Source of the DNA: Erwinia sp. S63
GTDB taxonomy: Bacteria; Pseudomonadota; Gammaproteobacteria; Enterobacterales; Enterobacteriaceae
Direction: 5' to 3'
Length of the DNA stretch: 64,000 nt
Assembly: GCF_016625195.1 (NCBI RefSeq)
Contig: NZ_JACVUP010000005.1
Location: forward strand, 62,001-126,000
Positions 18,501-26,297 of the stretch are shown here, in pieces (positions within the stretch are counted from its first letter, which is position 1; every line of letters starts with the position of its first letter). Made by a program: the position numbers and the translations under genes. The notes under the pieces are model-generated. The model was not told where the DNA came from and made no database searches. It was given only the letters and a program-made list of their open reading frames with translations.

Positions 18501-19848
18501 TGAAATGTTCGCGCCACTGGGTAAAAATAAGCTGGGTTTCGTCACCGTGGAAGCTAAAGAGCAGCTGGAAAAAGCACAATCGCTATTTAACGTGCTCAAA
18601 CAGCGAGAAGAACAACTGGCTGATATGGTCGAGGCCAACGACACGAAAGTATTTGCAGGGCTTATCCACAAACGTGCTGAAGTGCTGGAGCTGGTAGCAA
18701 AGGTTAAACCGCTTAATAGTTCCAGGCCTATGCTAAAAGATGCCCATATTCTTAGCTTAGAAGACAAAACGACCTCGCTTTATCAACGGATTGAACAGGC
18801 CTGTTTATTTGCCGAATTTGTTGAGCGCAGCGCTGAGCGTATCAACAACCGACTCGCTGATTTAATCATAGATGTTGAAACAGAGTGTGCCCCACTGACG
18901 AATTTCCCGAAACGTCTGTACACCAACACGCTGCGCACCATAGGTCATATTTTAGACGGCGCGTTAAAAGACGATACCAGCAGTGCCACTGGACAAAAAG
19001 AGCAGCAAGCAGACAGTGATACCTTACTGCATTACCTGCGTAAACTCGACTTAGGCAAAGCGCAAGACAAGCTTTCAGCCTTAGCGCAAGAAGTGGGTTT
19101 AAACCTGTACAGTGACCAACAGCTGCCGATAGCGGAAATCCAGGGACATATTTTGTCTAGCTACCGCAACTGCAAAGAACGATTTGGGAAGCTGGTTAAT
19201 AACCTTACAGAGCAAAACCAACGCGCCCAACAGCTGCAAAAATGGCTTAGTAGCGCCACGGCTGAGTATGACTACGCTGATGACATTGCAGAGATACCAA
19301 AACTGGTAATGAAATTACAGCTCATTGAAGACGCTATTGCCGATCTCCCCAACGATGCCGAGAGCAAGCGTCAAAGTATGCAAAACAGTTTGCGCAATGG
19401 GCAGTTTTCATCGTTACGGGATTTACCAGAAGAGCTCTTAAAACCGGCTCGCGGTCAACTTACACCGATTCAAGGCCAGCTACTTAAAATTGAAGAGCGT
19501 CTTAACCAAGTAAGACGCAACTCCATCGAGCAGGTAAACAGCTGGCTGCCGTTATTAAAACCGCTATTGGCTTCTCAAAAGCAAGCGGAACCCGCAGCGT
19601 TGACTCTGGGGGATGTGAGCAATTTTGGGGTCAGTGAACTTCAACTGATGTGTGAAAGCATCCAGGCCAAATGGCAGATTCAAGGTGAGCAAATATTAAA
19701 AGATACAGGCTTAACACTGGCGGATTGGCAACCAATTTATCAGGCTTTGAGTCAAAACCAAGAACCCGCGTTAACACCTGAGCAACAGAAAGGACTTGTA
19801 GACAAAGGCATTGTAAAAATGCGCCTTACCTTTGCCACTGGTTTATAG
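15562..19848 (+). CDS. Giant P-loop ATPase (1428 residues) of the MADS-like operon
   Basis: The N-terminal ~350 residues are a P-loop NTPase module: Walker A at residues 65-72 (AEWGRGKS, Lys71) and Walker B LVVLDELE with Asp221-Glu222. The rest has no motif I recognise; residues ~1000-1400 carry long Gln/Glu/Lys/Leu-rich helices that look like coiled coil. Size and plan (small ATPase head, long helical body) resemble BrxC/PglY-type and SMC-like proteins of multi-gene defence systems, without a family match I can name. It may be the sensor or scaffold that couples ATP hydrolysis to DNA surveillance. ATGA overlap with the upstream gene. Confidence 0.82.
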   Translation: MSFELNEQMVDSLAKQHRWAATGVSDYPPRDPLVGQSRFFKRFQTFLHMVDHDDDRFAHVFAVEAEWGRGKSRLGHELIAQINDCSRGWFVRDEQGQLHDKQLFNRDTQDKYLALYIRYSQVASDYQNSDNWFAFGLYQALLPLATQTFDGSIQSEIAKQAFERLMPFGFKSELLADALQLNANHSEEDLYTDQTLVVSLVQAAYKVLKSFGVQYMLVVLDELETVAEAATFGLEDEQDKRLDGQAIRLIGKAIKEEDPRRKLPWLRYVALCSPLLGQQLREIQSVARRFELVELEHNAFADVSDYVASLLKNGKLGFNYPAGLVEAAYAMSGANFGWFNVVMANVDAVLSQYQQAGRSIKDVGDLFEAVLAGSGRVARHVLDKGAIEGIQTRDQALLTECRSLLYGQLPVRLAEVNHATELLALKNEDLEPIAAHYRKLSIDRLQCRQALEQAKFRRDKDEWYYPAVDQALSLDTLLDNLRTFSIKEQAASGDKGAVLLPLSKGEFKYLLSLLYDHPAIEFAADALWHKLVGETTELDASEATHIGPSVAMLLRLDLRYRSAQQNSLIFKDPAMGDAHEQAMSKLSKQSSQKPLIKALARVTGFVRLLDNNWTYDENLLSNKAGSDDAHLAILTEPRGRQGGLLTLDGFKLHPEGKALFAWVSNLIELNNLHTFTANHSHQNGRTPVLALTASAHLMEQYSRLDERNELRDAILLHYVNPSEADQLERIGLSLAACQLHGVKLTADSFTAKFKNKLHALTTFATDAIHKWRQRLQQRGLIAWPLKVDGKLSPNDRDLLFKGWYQLAIAHPELNGILDLQQQHGVPVNELSSLLDKLKVPGSYIAKGYTADEHAGLFTELNNVQRSQAQIPLFLARIAHPNKKRKWQFEGFKQQFYFAYVAETSITAKGVFNDWMWWCGELNLLTLTNPTEKQAIWEHYPRSRLENAIREAQNWFRGNDMGSYAANVEIMSRVYGYARINEMFAPLGKNKLGFVTVEAKEQLEKAQSLFNVLKQREEQLADMVEANDTKVFAGLIHKRAEVLELVAKVKPLNSSRPMLKDAHILSLEDKTTSLYQRIEQACLFAEFVERSAERINNRLADLIIDVETECAPLTNFPKRLYTNTLRTIGHILDGALKDDTSSATGQKEQQADSDTLLHYLRKLDLGKAQDKLSALAQEVGLNLYSDQQLPIAEIQGHILSSYRNCKERFGKLVNNLTEQNQRAQQLQKWLSSATAEYDYADDIAEIPKLVMKLQLIEDAIADLPNDAESKRQSMQNSLRNGQFSSLRDLPEELLKPARGQLTPIQGQLLKIEERLNQVRRNSIEQVNSWLPLLKPLLASQKQAEPAALTLGDVSNFGVSELQLMCESIQAKWQIQGEQILKDTGLTLADWQPIYQALSQNQEPALTPEQQKGLVDKGIVKMRLTFATGL

Positions 19849-19858
19849 AGGTGACGCG

Positions 19859-20707
19859 ATGAGTCTTTATTTATCTGCACCACTGGCCAGTAATCGTAAA
19901 GGCCGGTTTTTGCAAACTGTTGCGGGGGCAACCCCCTTAACGAAGGATTGGATTAGCTCGCCGCCAGCCAGCGGTTTGTTGTTAGTACAAGCAGAAGAGT
20001 TGGCTGACGCTAATACTATGCAACGCCTATATCACTGGGCTATGCAGGCAGGTTGTGCCACTTTGGTGATAAACCTGAAGGCTGAACAATTTACCTTATT
20101 AGCACACTTGTCATCCCCACTAGATTGGCAGTTAGTACCAGCGGTCTTGAGGGTGCAAGAGCCAGGGCTAACCGCTTTGCTAGCCAGTGAAACAGACCAA
20201 GCTATTGCTGGCTTTACTGGCAGTGCAGATCGCCACCAACACCAGGCTGGCGATGTGGTGCATACCCGTTACATACGAAAACACAGCAACAGTGGGCTAT
20301 TAGCCTTTACCACGTTACCTTTATGGTCGCTAAATTTACTCGATCATAGTGAGATCCTGGTGAGCTGGTTGAATTGGTTTGTGGACCACGCTGGCATTGC
20401 TGAACGAATCATCGAACCTAACGCGCCATCAACAGACTACACACCAGATAAGCACGATCTGGTTGTATTGCTACTACTCTACGCAGGAACGGGCATGAGC
20501 TTACAAGCGTTGTCTGAGCATAATGCGGTTAAGCTGATGTTTGATGTTAGCAGCCTTAATATTGTCAAGCGGGGTGAGATATTGCGGCAGCACGATTTTA
20601 TCGACGAAGCGGGCATAACAGCCGCCGGTAAAACATGCCTACAAGTCTCGCGATATTGGGCTTATGCCCCATTACTTAGCGAGCAGCTAAACACAGGAGC
20701 GCTATGA
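19859..20707 (+). CDS. Unrecognised protein preceding the NurA-like gene
   Basis: About 282 residues. ATG 19859 is chosen because GAGGTGA lies seven bases upstream; an in-frame TTG at 19832 lies inside the ATPase gene. The first ~150 residues look alpha/beta (SGLLLVQAEEL, CATLVINLKAEQF); the last ~90 (from KHDLVVLLLLYAGTGMSLQALS to the end) look like a helical, winged-helix-like domain. No catalytic motif is seen. It overlaps the next gene as ATGA. The position directly before a NurA/HerA-like pair suggests an adaptor; no function is assigned. Confidence 0.72.
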   Translation: MSLYLSAPLASNRKGRFLQTVAGATPLTKDWISSPPASGLLLVQAEELADANTMQRLYHWAMQAGCATLVINLKAEQFTLLAHLSSPLDWQLVPAVLRVQEPGLTALLASETDQAIAGFTGSADRHQHQAGDVVHTRYIRKHSNSGLLAFTTLPLWSLNLLDHSEILVSWLNWFVDHAGIAERIIEPNAPSTDYTPDKHDLVVLLLLYAGTGMSLQALSEHNAVKLMFDVSSLNIVKRGEILRQHDFIDEAGITAAGKTCLQVSRYWAYAPLLSEQLNTGAL

Positions 20708-21867
20708 GCATGAATGAGAACAAAACGATGAATTTAGCGCAATCTCTCGCCATCGATAGCCAGCTCCGCTTACCGGGAAGCGCAGGACGCTTGCTTAAAC
20801 AGGTCCGTGATATTGAGCAAGTGGCGCCGCTGTTCCGTGATGCTGGCTTAGTGAAAGCGGTCCCGAAGCCCACAATCGTTAATTTACGCGTAGCTGGTAT
20901 TGCGACTAAATCGTGCTTAGACAAGGTATTGGGTGGTTTTATTTATGCCAGTGCGGCAGTGCGCACAGATTTGCTAATAGATGACAATAAAGTCAGCACG
21001 GTGGGTAGCGACTCGGTATCAGAACTGGATGATATTGATTTTGAAGCACAGCGTAAACGACTTGATTTAATTGAAATTCGTCATTCTTATCAGTTAGTTG
21101 AGAAAAAACTTTTAAGTTATGAGCCTGGCGATTTAATTTTGCTGGATACGCCGTTGTTTTTAGCACGGGATATGGCTCCGCTGGAGCGCAATGTTCGTCA
21201 TAAACATGAGTACGAAAAAACCAGGCAAGTGATAGAAACTTTTTGGCAAAACCATCGCTCTAAAATTTTCCCCTGGAATCAAAATGGTGTAGTGCTTGCG
21301 AGCATTTTGGCTGAGCGCTTTAGTGCAATAGTAAGTATCGCCAAACAAGATTTACGTACCGAACAAGGCCGCAAACAAATTTTAGCATCTGATGGGTTTT
21401 CTAAAGAGTTGATGCAAAATCTGGAAGGACTGGATGAAAGTTTGGTTGGCGTGGGGGATTTGCGATTTATCAATGGCATTTTAGGCAACTATTCGCGCAC
21501 TATCGCATTTCGTTTGTCTGAACAAGAAAAGCGCATTGAACCCAATATTGAAGCTAAGCAAGGTCTAATTGGTTTTCACTTCCGTAGTGCCCGAGGTGGA
21601 CAGATAAAAATGGTGCAATTAGCGGGTGACGAACCAGAATGGAAAAGTGCTGATCTCGATTTAGTTGCCTCTCGCCTGATGGTGCTGGATATGCAAAACA
21701 AAGGTAATGCAATGCCGTTGCCACAATTACTTGGCTATCAACAGCTTGGCATTTTACCTAAATTTGCTACGTTTTATCGCCAGGGTTTACACCAGGCTCT
21801 AAAGAATAATGATATTGAGGCAGGGTGGTTGGCAGGCCTCGATGAGGGATTTAATAATGGCTTATAA
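20704..21867 (+). CDS. NurA-like candidate nuclease paired with HerA
   Basis: A 387-residue protein overlapping the HerA-type gene by 11 bases. Features that suggest NurA: an early beta strand with acidic residues (YASAAVRTDLLIDD, about residues 80-93), a strand ending in Asp after a charged helix (GDLILLDTPLF, near 143-153), and a C-terminal segment (LGILPKFATFYRQGL) of the kind seen at the end of NurA domains. NurA is an RNase H-fold 5'-3' nuclease that works with the HerA translocase. Sequence match is weak to my eye; the call rests equally on the adjacent HerA. If right, this is the likely DNA-degrading subunit of the system. Confidence 0.5.
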   Translation: MSMNENKTMNLAQSLAIDSQLRLPGSAGRLLKQVRDIEQVAPLFRDAGLVKAVPKPTIVNLRVAGIATKSCLDKVLGGFIYASAAVRTDLLIDDNKVSTVGSDSVSELDDIDFEAQRKRLDLIEIRHSYQLVEKKLLSYEPGDLILLDTPLFLARDMAPLERNVRHKHEYEKTRQVIETFWQNHRSKIFPWNQNGVVLASILAERFSAIVSIAKQDLRTEQGRKQILASDGFSKELMQNLEGLDESLVGVGDLRFINGILGNYSRTIAFRLSEQEKRIEPNIEAKQGLIGFHFRSARGGQIKMVQLAGDEPEWKSADLDLVASRLMVLDMQNKGNAMPLPQLLGYQQLGILPKFATFYRQGLHQALKNNDIEAGWLAGLDEGFNNGL

Positions 21868-23542
21868 AGTTTTAGGTAAATTAGTCGGTAACACAGGTGA
21901 TGCCAGCCAGCTAACTATGGTTGTGCAAGACTCGTTTTCAGTACGCCGTGGTGAGTTTGTACGCATTATGCACCAGGAACGCAAAGATGAGGGGCAAGTC
22001 GCCGTACTGGGGCGAGTGACCAAGATCAGTCGTACCAATATGCTCTACAACGCGGGTTTTGGCGATGGTGTAACTGAGCTTGAACTTTTGCCCGGTGCGA
22101 ATGTAACTGGTGAGAATATGTTTGCTCAGGTCGAGCTGGTTGGTTACCGCGATCCTGTTACTCGTCAAATCAAAATTCCACGTCGCCCACTTAACCCTGG
22201 TACCGCTGTTGAAACCGTCGATTTCCAGTTTTTGAGTGATTTTTACGAATTTAATGAACACTCCAGTTTGCACTTGGGCAACCTGGTAGGCTACGACAAA
22301 GGCGAGAATACAGTTCCGGTTTTTATTGACGTGAACAAGTTGGTCACTGAGCACCTGGCTGTTCTGGCAATGACGGGTTCAGGTAAGTCTTATACTGTTG
22401 GCCGCATTATTGAGCGTTTAGTCGCGGTGAATAACGGTACTGTAGTAGTATTTGACCCACATGGTGAATATGGTAAAGCCCTCGCTGGCGGTAATCTGCA
22501 ATTCTCAAGCTTCTTAGAAGACACTGACGATAAGCGTGATCAAGAAGCACTACCACTGATAAAACAGACCTTTGAAAAGCTGCAAGCCGCCGGTGCAGGT
22601 ATTCAGGTTTACTCGCCGCAGCACGAATCTTTTAAACATAAATACGCTAGTAAGAATACGCCATTAGCGCTTCAGTTTGACCATTTTGAAATGGACGATA
22701 TTGCTGAAATATTACCTGGTTTAACGGAACCGCAACAACGGGTACTCGATGTTGCAATTCGTTATTGGCGCTCTGCAGATAAGACCGAGCCACGAGATAT
22801 TAACCGCCTACGCTTCTTATTAGGTGATGGCATTGAAGAGTTAAAAGAGTGGGACGACCTTTCTGAAGCTGAGGCGAAGGCGTTATCAGGCCGTAGTGCC
22901 GCGGTCGCCTCGATGAAGCTTTCACGCGTGCTTAATGAAGCCAAAAGTTTTTACAGTGCTACGATGGCTGAGCCAACTGATATTTACAAAATGGTGGGAC
23001 GCCCGAGCAATCAACAAGGGCGTTTAGTCGTTGTTGACTTACAAGGTTTGAGTGATACCGCTAAGCAAGTCATTTGTGCACTGTTATCTAGTGAAATATT
23101 AAAGGCGGCCTCGAGCAAAACGGACCCGCTGCGCCCATGCTTTATCATTTACGAAGAAGGCCATAATTTTGCTCCGGCCGGTGGCAATGCAGTCAGTCAC
23201 CGCATTATTAAAAAGATCGCCGGTGAAGGTCGTAAATTTGGTGTTGGATTTGGCATTGTGAGCCAGCGTCCATCGAAATTAGATTCAGATGTGACCTCTC
23301 AGTGCAATACGCTAATTACGATGCGCTTAAAGAACCCAGACGATCAACGATTTATAGCTAAAGCATCAGATATGGTGAGCAAAGCTGACCTGGAGGAACT
23401 TCCGAGTTTATCAACCGGTGAAGCTCTGGTGTGTGGTCGTTCAATCCCTGCACCACTGCTTGTTAAAGTTGGTAGTAAGGCATTAATTCACGGTGGTGAA
23501 TCACCGGAGGTATTGCGTGTTTGGGGCTCTTTCAATGGCTAA
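21857..23542 (+). CDS. HerA-type DNA translocase ATPase
   Basis: 561 residues from ATG 21857 (GAGGG upstream; ATG 21842 is an in-frame alternative). A HAS-barrel N-terminal domain (about residues 1-130) precedes the FtsK/HerA-type ATPase core: Walker A AMTGSGKS with Lys177, the HerA motif VVVFDPHGEYG with Asp200, Walker B IIYEEGHNF with Glu433-Glu434, and the long hallmark motif GRKFGVGFGIVSQRPSKLD. HerA forms hexamers that pump DNA and feed it to a nuclease partner. The preceding gene is the natural partner and overlaps it. All motor motifs are intact. Confidence 0.9.
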   Translation: MAYKVLGKLVGNTGDASQLTMVVQDSFSVRRGEFVRIMHQERKDEGQVAVLGRVTKISRTNMLYNAGFGDGVTELELLPGANVTGENMFAQVELVGYRDPVTRQIKIPRRPLNPGTAVETVDFQFLSDFYEFNEHSSLHLGNLVGYDKGENTVPVFIDVNKLVTEHLAVLAMTGSGKSYTVGRIIERLVAVNNGTVVVFDPHGEYGKALAGGNLQFSSFLEDTDDKRDQEALPLIKQTFEKLQAAGAGIQVYSPQHESFKHKYASKNTPLALQFDHFEMDDIAEILPGLTEPQQRVLDVAIRYWRSADKTEPRDINRLRFLLGDGIEELKEWDDLSEAEAKALSGRSAAVASMKLSRVLNEAKSFYSATMAEPTDIYKMVGRPSNQQGRLVVVDLQGLSDTAKQVICALLSSEILKAASSKTDPLRPCFIIYEEGHNFAPAGGNAVSHRIIKKIAGEGRKFGVGFGIVSQRPSKLDSDVTSQCNTLITMRLKNPDDQRFIAKASDMVSKADLEELPSLSTGEALVCGRSIPAPLLVKVGSKALIHGGESPEVLRVWGSFNG

Positions 23543-24092
23543 GGTGCCTATGCCTGAAGTAGCTTGGGTAAATGAGACGTTTCCACTTTTAGCAAGCGGT
23601 AAGCTATTGGACCAGGATGTATTGGTCCACAGCTTAGGCTGTAGCGTTTGGAATACATTCGGACATGAACAGTCATTTATGGCGGTAGTGGAATGTCCGG
23701 CTCCAGGTACATTTGGTGCTGATATTCGCTCAGACTCGGGCTGGTTTCATAAATCATCTGCATCACCTATGTGTTTAATCGAATTTGAACGCTTTGATGG
23801 TTCAGCGAAGGGGCAGCAAAAGCTAGAAGAAAAATTAAAAAACTTACTGGAAGCAGCGCAGCGCTGGAATCATTGCCCCAAAACCCTGGTCCTCAGTGCC
23901 TGGAGCCAAGGCTTAGTAGGTGCACCTGATACCCGAAAACTGAAAGACATTTGCCGCATGGGTTTCACTTCGTCCACTGGTTCCCAAGTAAGCGCCGCTC
24001 CTGATGTTGAGGTGGTGTTTAGTCGCTTTTTATTTATCAAAAATCTGAGCATGATTGTTTTGGACAGAATTCACTATGAGGTGTTGATGTGA
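23535..24092 (+). CDS. Unrecognised small protein between HerA and kinase
   Basis: About 185 residues from ATG 23535, which overlaps the end of the HerA gene by eight bases; a GTG at 23493 lies deeper in that gene. The middle has a possible nuclease-like arrangement, GADIRSDSGW followed by a strand CLIEFERFDG, then a helix and a second strand (KTLVLSAWS). That order of acidic residues would fit a PD-(D/E)xK-like core, but the usual Lys is not evident. I cannot name a family. Its stop overlaps the kinase GTG start, so it is probably made with the kinase. Confidence 0.68.
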   Translation: MAKVPMPEVAWVNETFPLLASGKLLDQDVLVHSLGCSVWNTFGHEQSFMAVVECPAPGTFGADIRSDSGWFHKSSASPMCLIEFERFDGSAKGQQKLEEKLKNLLEAAQRWNHCPKTLVLSAWSQGLVGAPDTRKLKDICRMGFTSSTGSQVSAAPDVEVVFSRFLFIKNLSMIVLDRIHYEVLM

Positions 24093-25558
24093 ATATAAAA
24101 TCAGCACATTTTTTGCCAGGGACGAATAAACGCCTTGGTGACAAATACCTGTTACTTGAATGCCTTGGTGATGGCAGCCATGGTTGGGTATGGCGGGCGG
24201 AGCGCCTGCAAGATGGAAAAATTGTCGCAGTAAAAATCCCTAAGGATATTACTCGGGAAGACCGCCAGCTTGCCGAAGGTAAAGAGCTTTTAGACGTCGA
24301 GCCGCACGAAAATATTGTGCAAATTTTTGATATGGGCCGTATAGATAATGAATGGTTCTATATTGAAATGGAATATTTCCCAAGCCAAACCCTGGCGCAA
24401 AAGCTCGATGACAGGCAGCGTAATTTTGGCCAGACCTATGAACGTTTATTCAGAATATATCGTCAAGTGCTCTGTGCTGTACATTATTTGGCCGAGCTAC
24501 CAGTGCCAATATCCCATGGAGATATTAAGCCACATAACATTTTGGTTGGCGAACGGGACCTGGTGAAGTTGACGGACTTTGGCAGCTCAGCTTTACCAGA
24601 AGAAATTTACGTTCGTACCCGAGAAAATGGCGGGACTGTGTTGTATTCGGCCCCAGAGTTCTCCAACGTCGATAGCCGTAGGGGTACTCTGGAAGAGCTA
24701 CTATTGGGCGACATCTACAGCTTAGGTGTTTTGCTATACCAGCTGCTGACAGGAAAGCTGCCCCATGATACGCCTGCACAAGCTCAGCGCCACGCACCTT
24801 TCAAGCTTCCAACAGAGATTAATAGCTCTATTCATACGGACCTGGAGCAAGTGGTTCTTACCTGCTTACAAAAACGAGCGGAGGATCGCTTTTCAACTAT
24901 TTCCGACTTAATTTATGCATTTGATGCAGCTACCACTAAGCAACTAAAAGTTGGTGCTATTGCTCCCGTTTTTCAGACTAAACTTGATCAGGACTGGTCA
25001 AGTGCGGTACTTGAAGCAATGTCCAATCAATCTTACCAAAAAGCTGCTCAGTTAGCGTCGCAGGAGTATGGCCGCAGTAAAGATCTACAAGCTTTACATC
25101 AGCAACTTATTGCCTTGTACCGCGCCAATCGCTTATTCGACTTTGAAAAAGTTGTAGAAGATAATAAAGCGATCTTGCTCGAGGGTAAATTGACTCAACC
25201 TGCGGCTTTGTTCGAGCTGATAGTTAAGACAAACCTACAGTTGCGCAATATCAGTCAAGCAAAATTCTGGCTGTTGCAACGAAAGCAAGTTGAAGCAGAA
25301 AACGCGACTACCATGTATTTAGAATCATCTATCCTTGGCCTTGAAGCAAAATATCCTGAAGCAAGAGCTCTATTGGAGAAAGTAAACCAAACAACTCCAA
25401 TGAAGTTCCATGTGTTAAGCCAACTCATTTTAGTTTGCGAGCAAATGCGTGATTACTCTGGTGCTGCAGCTTATTTGAAAGCAGCGTTACGAGTAGCACC
25501 ATTGGATAACAGCATGAAAGAAAAAAAAGAATTGTATGCAAAGCTTGGGGTTATTTAA
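24089..25558 (+). CDS. Hanks-type Ser/Thr protein kinase with helical-repeat tail
   Basis: 489 residues starting at GTG 24089 (overlaps the previous stop). Complete eukaryotic-type kinase domain: glycine loop GDGSHGWVW (~residues 27-35), VAVK with Lys49, catalytic loop HGDIKPHN with Asp145, DFG with Asp163, APE-type segment (YSAPEF) and DIYSLG. The last ~190 residues are helical and TPR-like (pairs of helices with YLESSILGLEAKYPEA, YLKAALRVAP), probably binding a partner. No membrane anchor. Kinases serve as signalling or effector parts in MADS, in some BREX-related systems (PglW) and in Stk2. Last gene of the operon. Confidence 0.9.
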   Translation: MNIKSAHFLPGTNKRLGDKYLLLECLGDGSHGWVWRAERLQDGKIVAVKIPKDITREDRQLAEGKELLDVEPHENIVQIFDMGRIDNEWFYIEMEYFPSQTLAQKLDDRQRNFGQTYERLFRIYRQVLCAVHYLAELPVPISHGDIKPHNILVGERDLVKLTDFGSSALPEEIYVRTRENGGTVLYSAPEFSNVDSRRGTLEELLLGDIYSLGVLLYQLLTGKLPHDTPAQAQRHAPFKLPTEINSSIHTDLEQVVLTCLQKRAEDRFSTISDLIYAFDAATTKQLKVGAIAPVFQTKLDQDWSSAVLEAMSNQSYQKAAQLASQEYGRSKDLQALHQQLIALYRANRLFDFEKVVEDNKAILLEGKLTQPAALFELIVKTNLQLRNISQAKFWLLQRKQVEAENATTMYLESSILGLEAKYPEARALLEKVNQTTPMKFHVLSQLILVCEQMRDYSGAAAYLKAALRVAPLDNSMKEKKELYAKLGVI

Positions 25559-25794
25559 TTGAAAAGATAACCACTGTAAATAAGGTATAAATTTGAACCT
25601 TGAGCCTTAAATTCAAACAATGACATGCATATTAAGTTTTACCATTTTTTTTCGTAATTAATTAAAAAAACCTCCTCCGTTAGATTCTCAATTCAAATTG
25701 CGGGGGTGATTTTAAGTTAAAATATTTAACTTATTCATATAAAAATAAAGCACTCAGAGTCTCTTGAGTGTGAGCTGAGAACACTTCATTAAAG
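25559..25794. other. AT-rich gene-free stretch after the kinase
   Basis: No gene seen. It contains a perfect 8-bp AT-rich inverted repeat (25714-25721 with 25725-25732, loop ATA) and a smaller one (CACTCA 25751-25756 / TGAGTG 25765-25770). Either could end the operon transcript, but neither has a GC stem followed by a clear T-run. The composition contrasts with the backbone to the right. Confidence 0.4.
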
Positions 25795-26036
25795 TAATAA
25801 TGAAATCCGTTTCAACGATCTGCGACATCTGGGCAAGCTGGTTAATCCAGTCTGGTGTTCTGCTGTCAGCACTTCAGGAAATGGGGGGATGGGAGAGCAT
25901 TGAAATGGTGCGCCGGTATGCTCACCTGCCACCGAACCATCTGACGGAACATGCGCGTAAAATTGACTCACTTTTGGGAGGTGACGACACAAATACGACA
26001 CAAGGTGAAAATCAGGTTGGATTGAAGCTGGCGTAA
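25795..26036 (+). pseudogene. Tyrosine integrase, C-terminal remnant
   Basis: Only the last ~75 residues of a phage-type tyrosine recombinase remain. The conserved box RFNDLRH is followed, after a small deletion that shifts the frame (the usual T-W-A-S reads one frame over), by [29 protein letters not shown] with the would-be catalytic Tyr, and the end [10 protein letters not shown]. The N-terminal and most of the catalytic domain are missing. It lies 15 bases from the 3' end of argU, the usual place for the integrase of a tRNA-inserted island. The island can no longer excise itself. Confidence 0.85.
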
Positions 26037-26051
26037 GTTATTGAAAGTATT

Positions 26052-26128
26052 TGGCACGCCCTACAGGATTCGAACCTGTGACCTACGGCTTAGAAGGCCG
26101 GTGCTCTATCCAGCTGAGCTAAGGGCGC
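26052..26128 (-). tRNA. argU: tRNA-Arg (anticodon UCU)
   Basis: 77-nt cloverleaf with encoded CCA, read on the minus strand from GCGCCCT at 26128. Anticodon loop CTTCTAA gives UCU, decoding AGA. D arm GCTC/GAGC and T arm ACAGG/CCTGT pair fully. Two stem positions are imperfect: 27:43 is C/U and 1:72 is G/U, both changed on the 3' side. In E. coli argU both pair normally. argU is a standard attachment site (DLP12 uses it in E. coli), and the island lies on the 3' side. Confidence 0.97.
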
Positions 26129-26297
26129 ATAGTGGTTGCGTCGGATTATACGTTTGCACGCTCTGGCGTCAACGTTTTTGCCGTCCTGCGGCTCCAGAGT
26201 GTTGAATCATTGAACAATTCGTCCTGAAGACCGAGTAGTACGCCCCACGTCGCGCGCCATCCGTCCTCAATACCCATGCTCAACACTCCCCTCACCA

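Noticed and set aside
6794..25558. Classification as BREX or DISARM
   Set aside because: No PglZ/BrxZ alkaline-phosphatase-like protein, no BrxL and no DrmA/DrmB helicase pair; the kinase and big ATPase alone do not justify either name.
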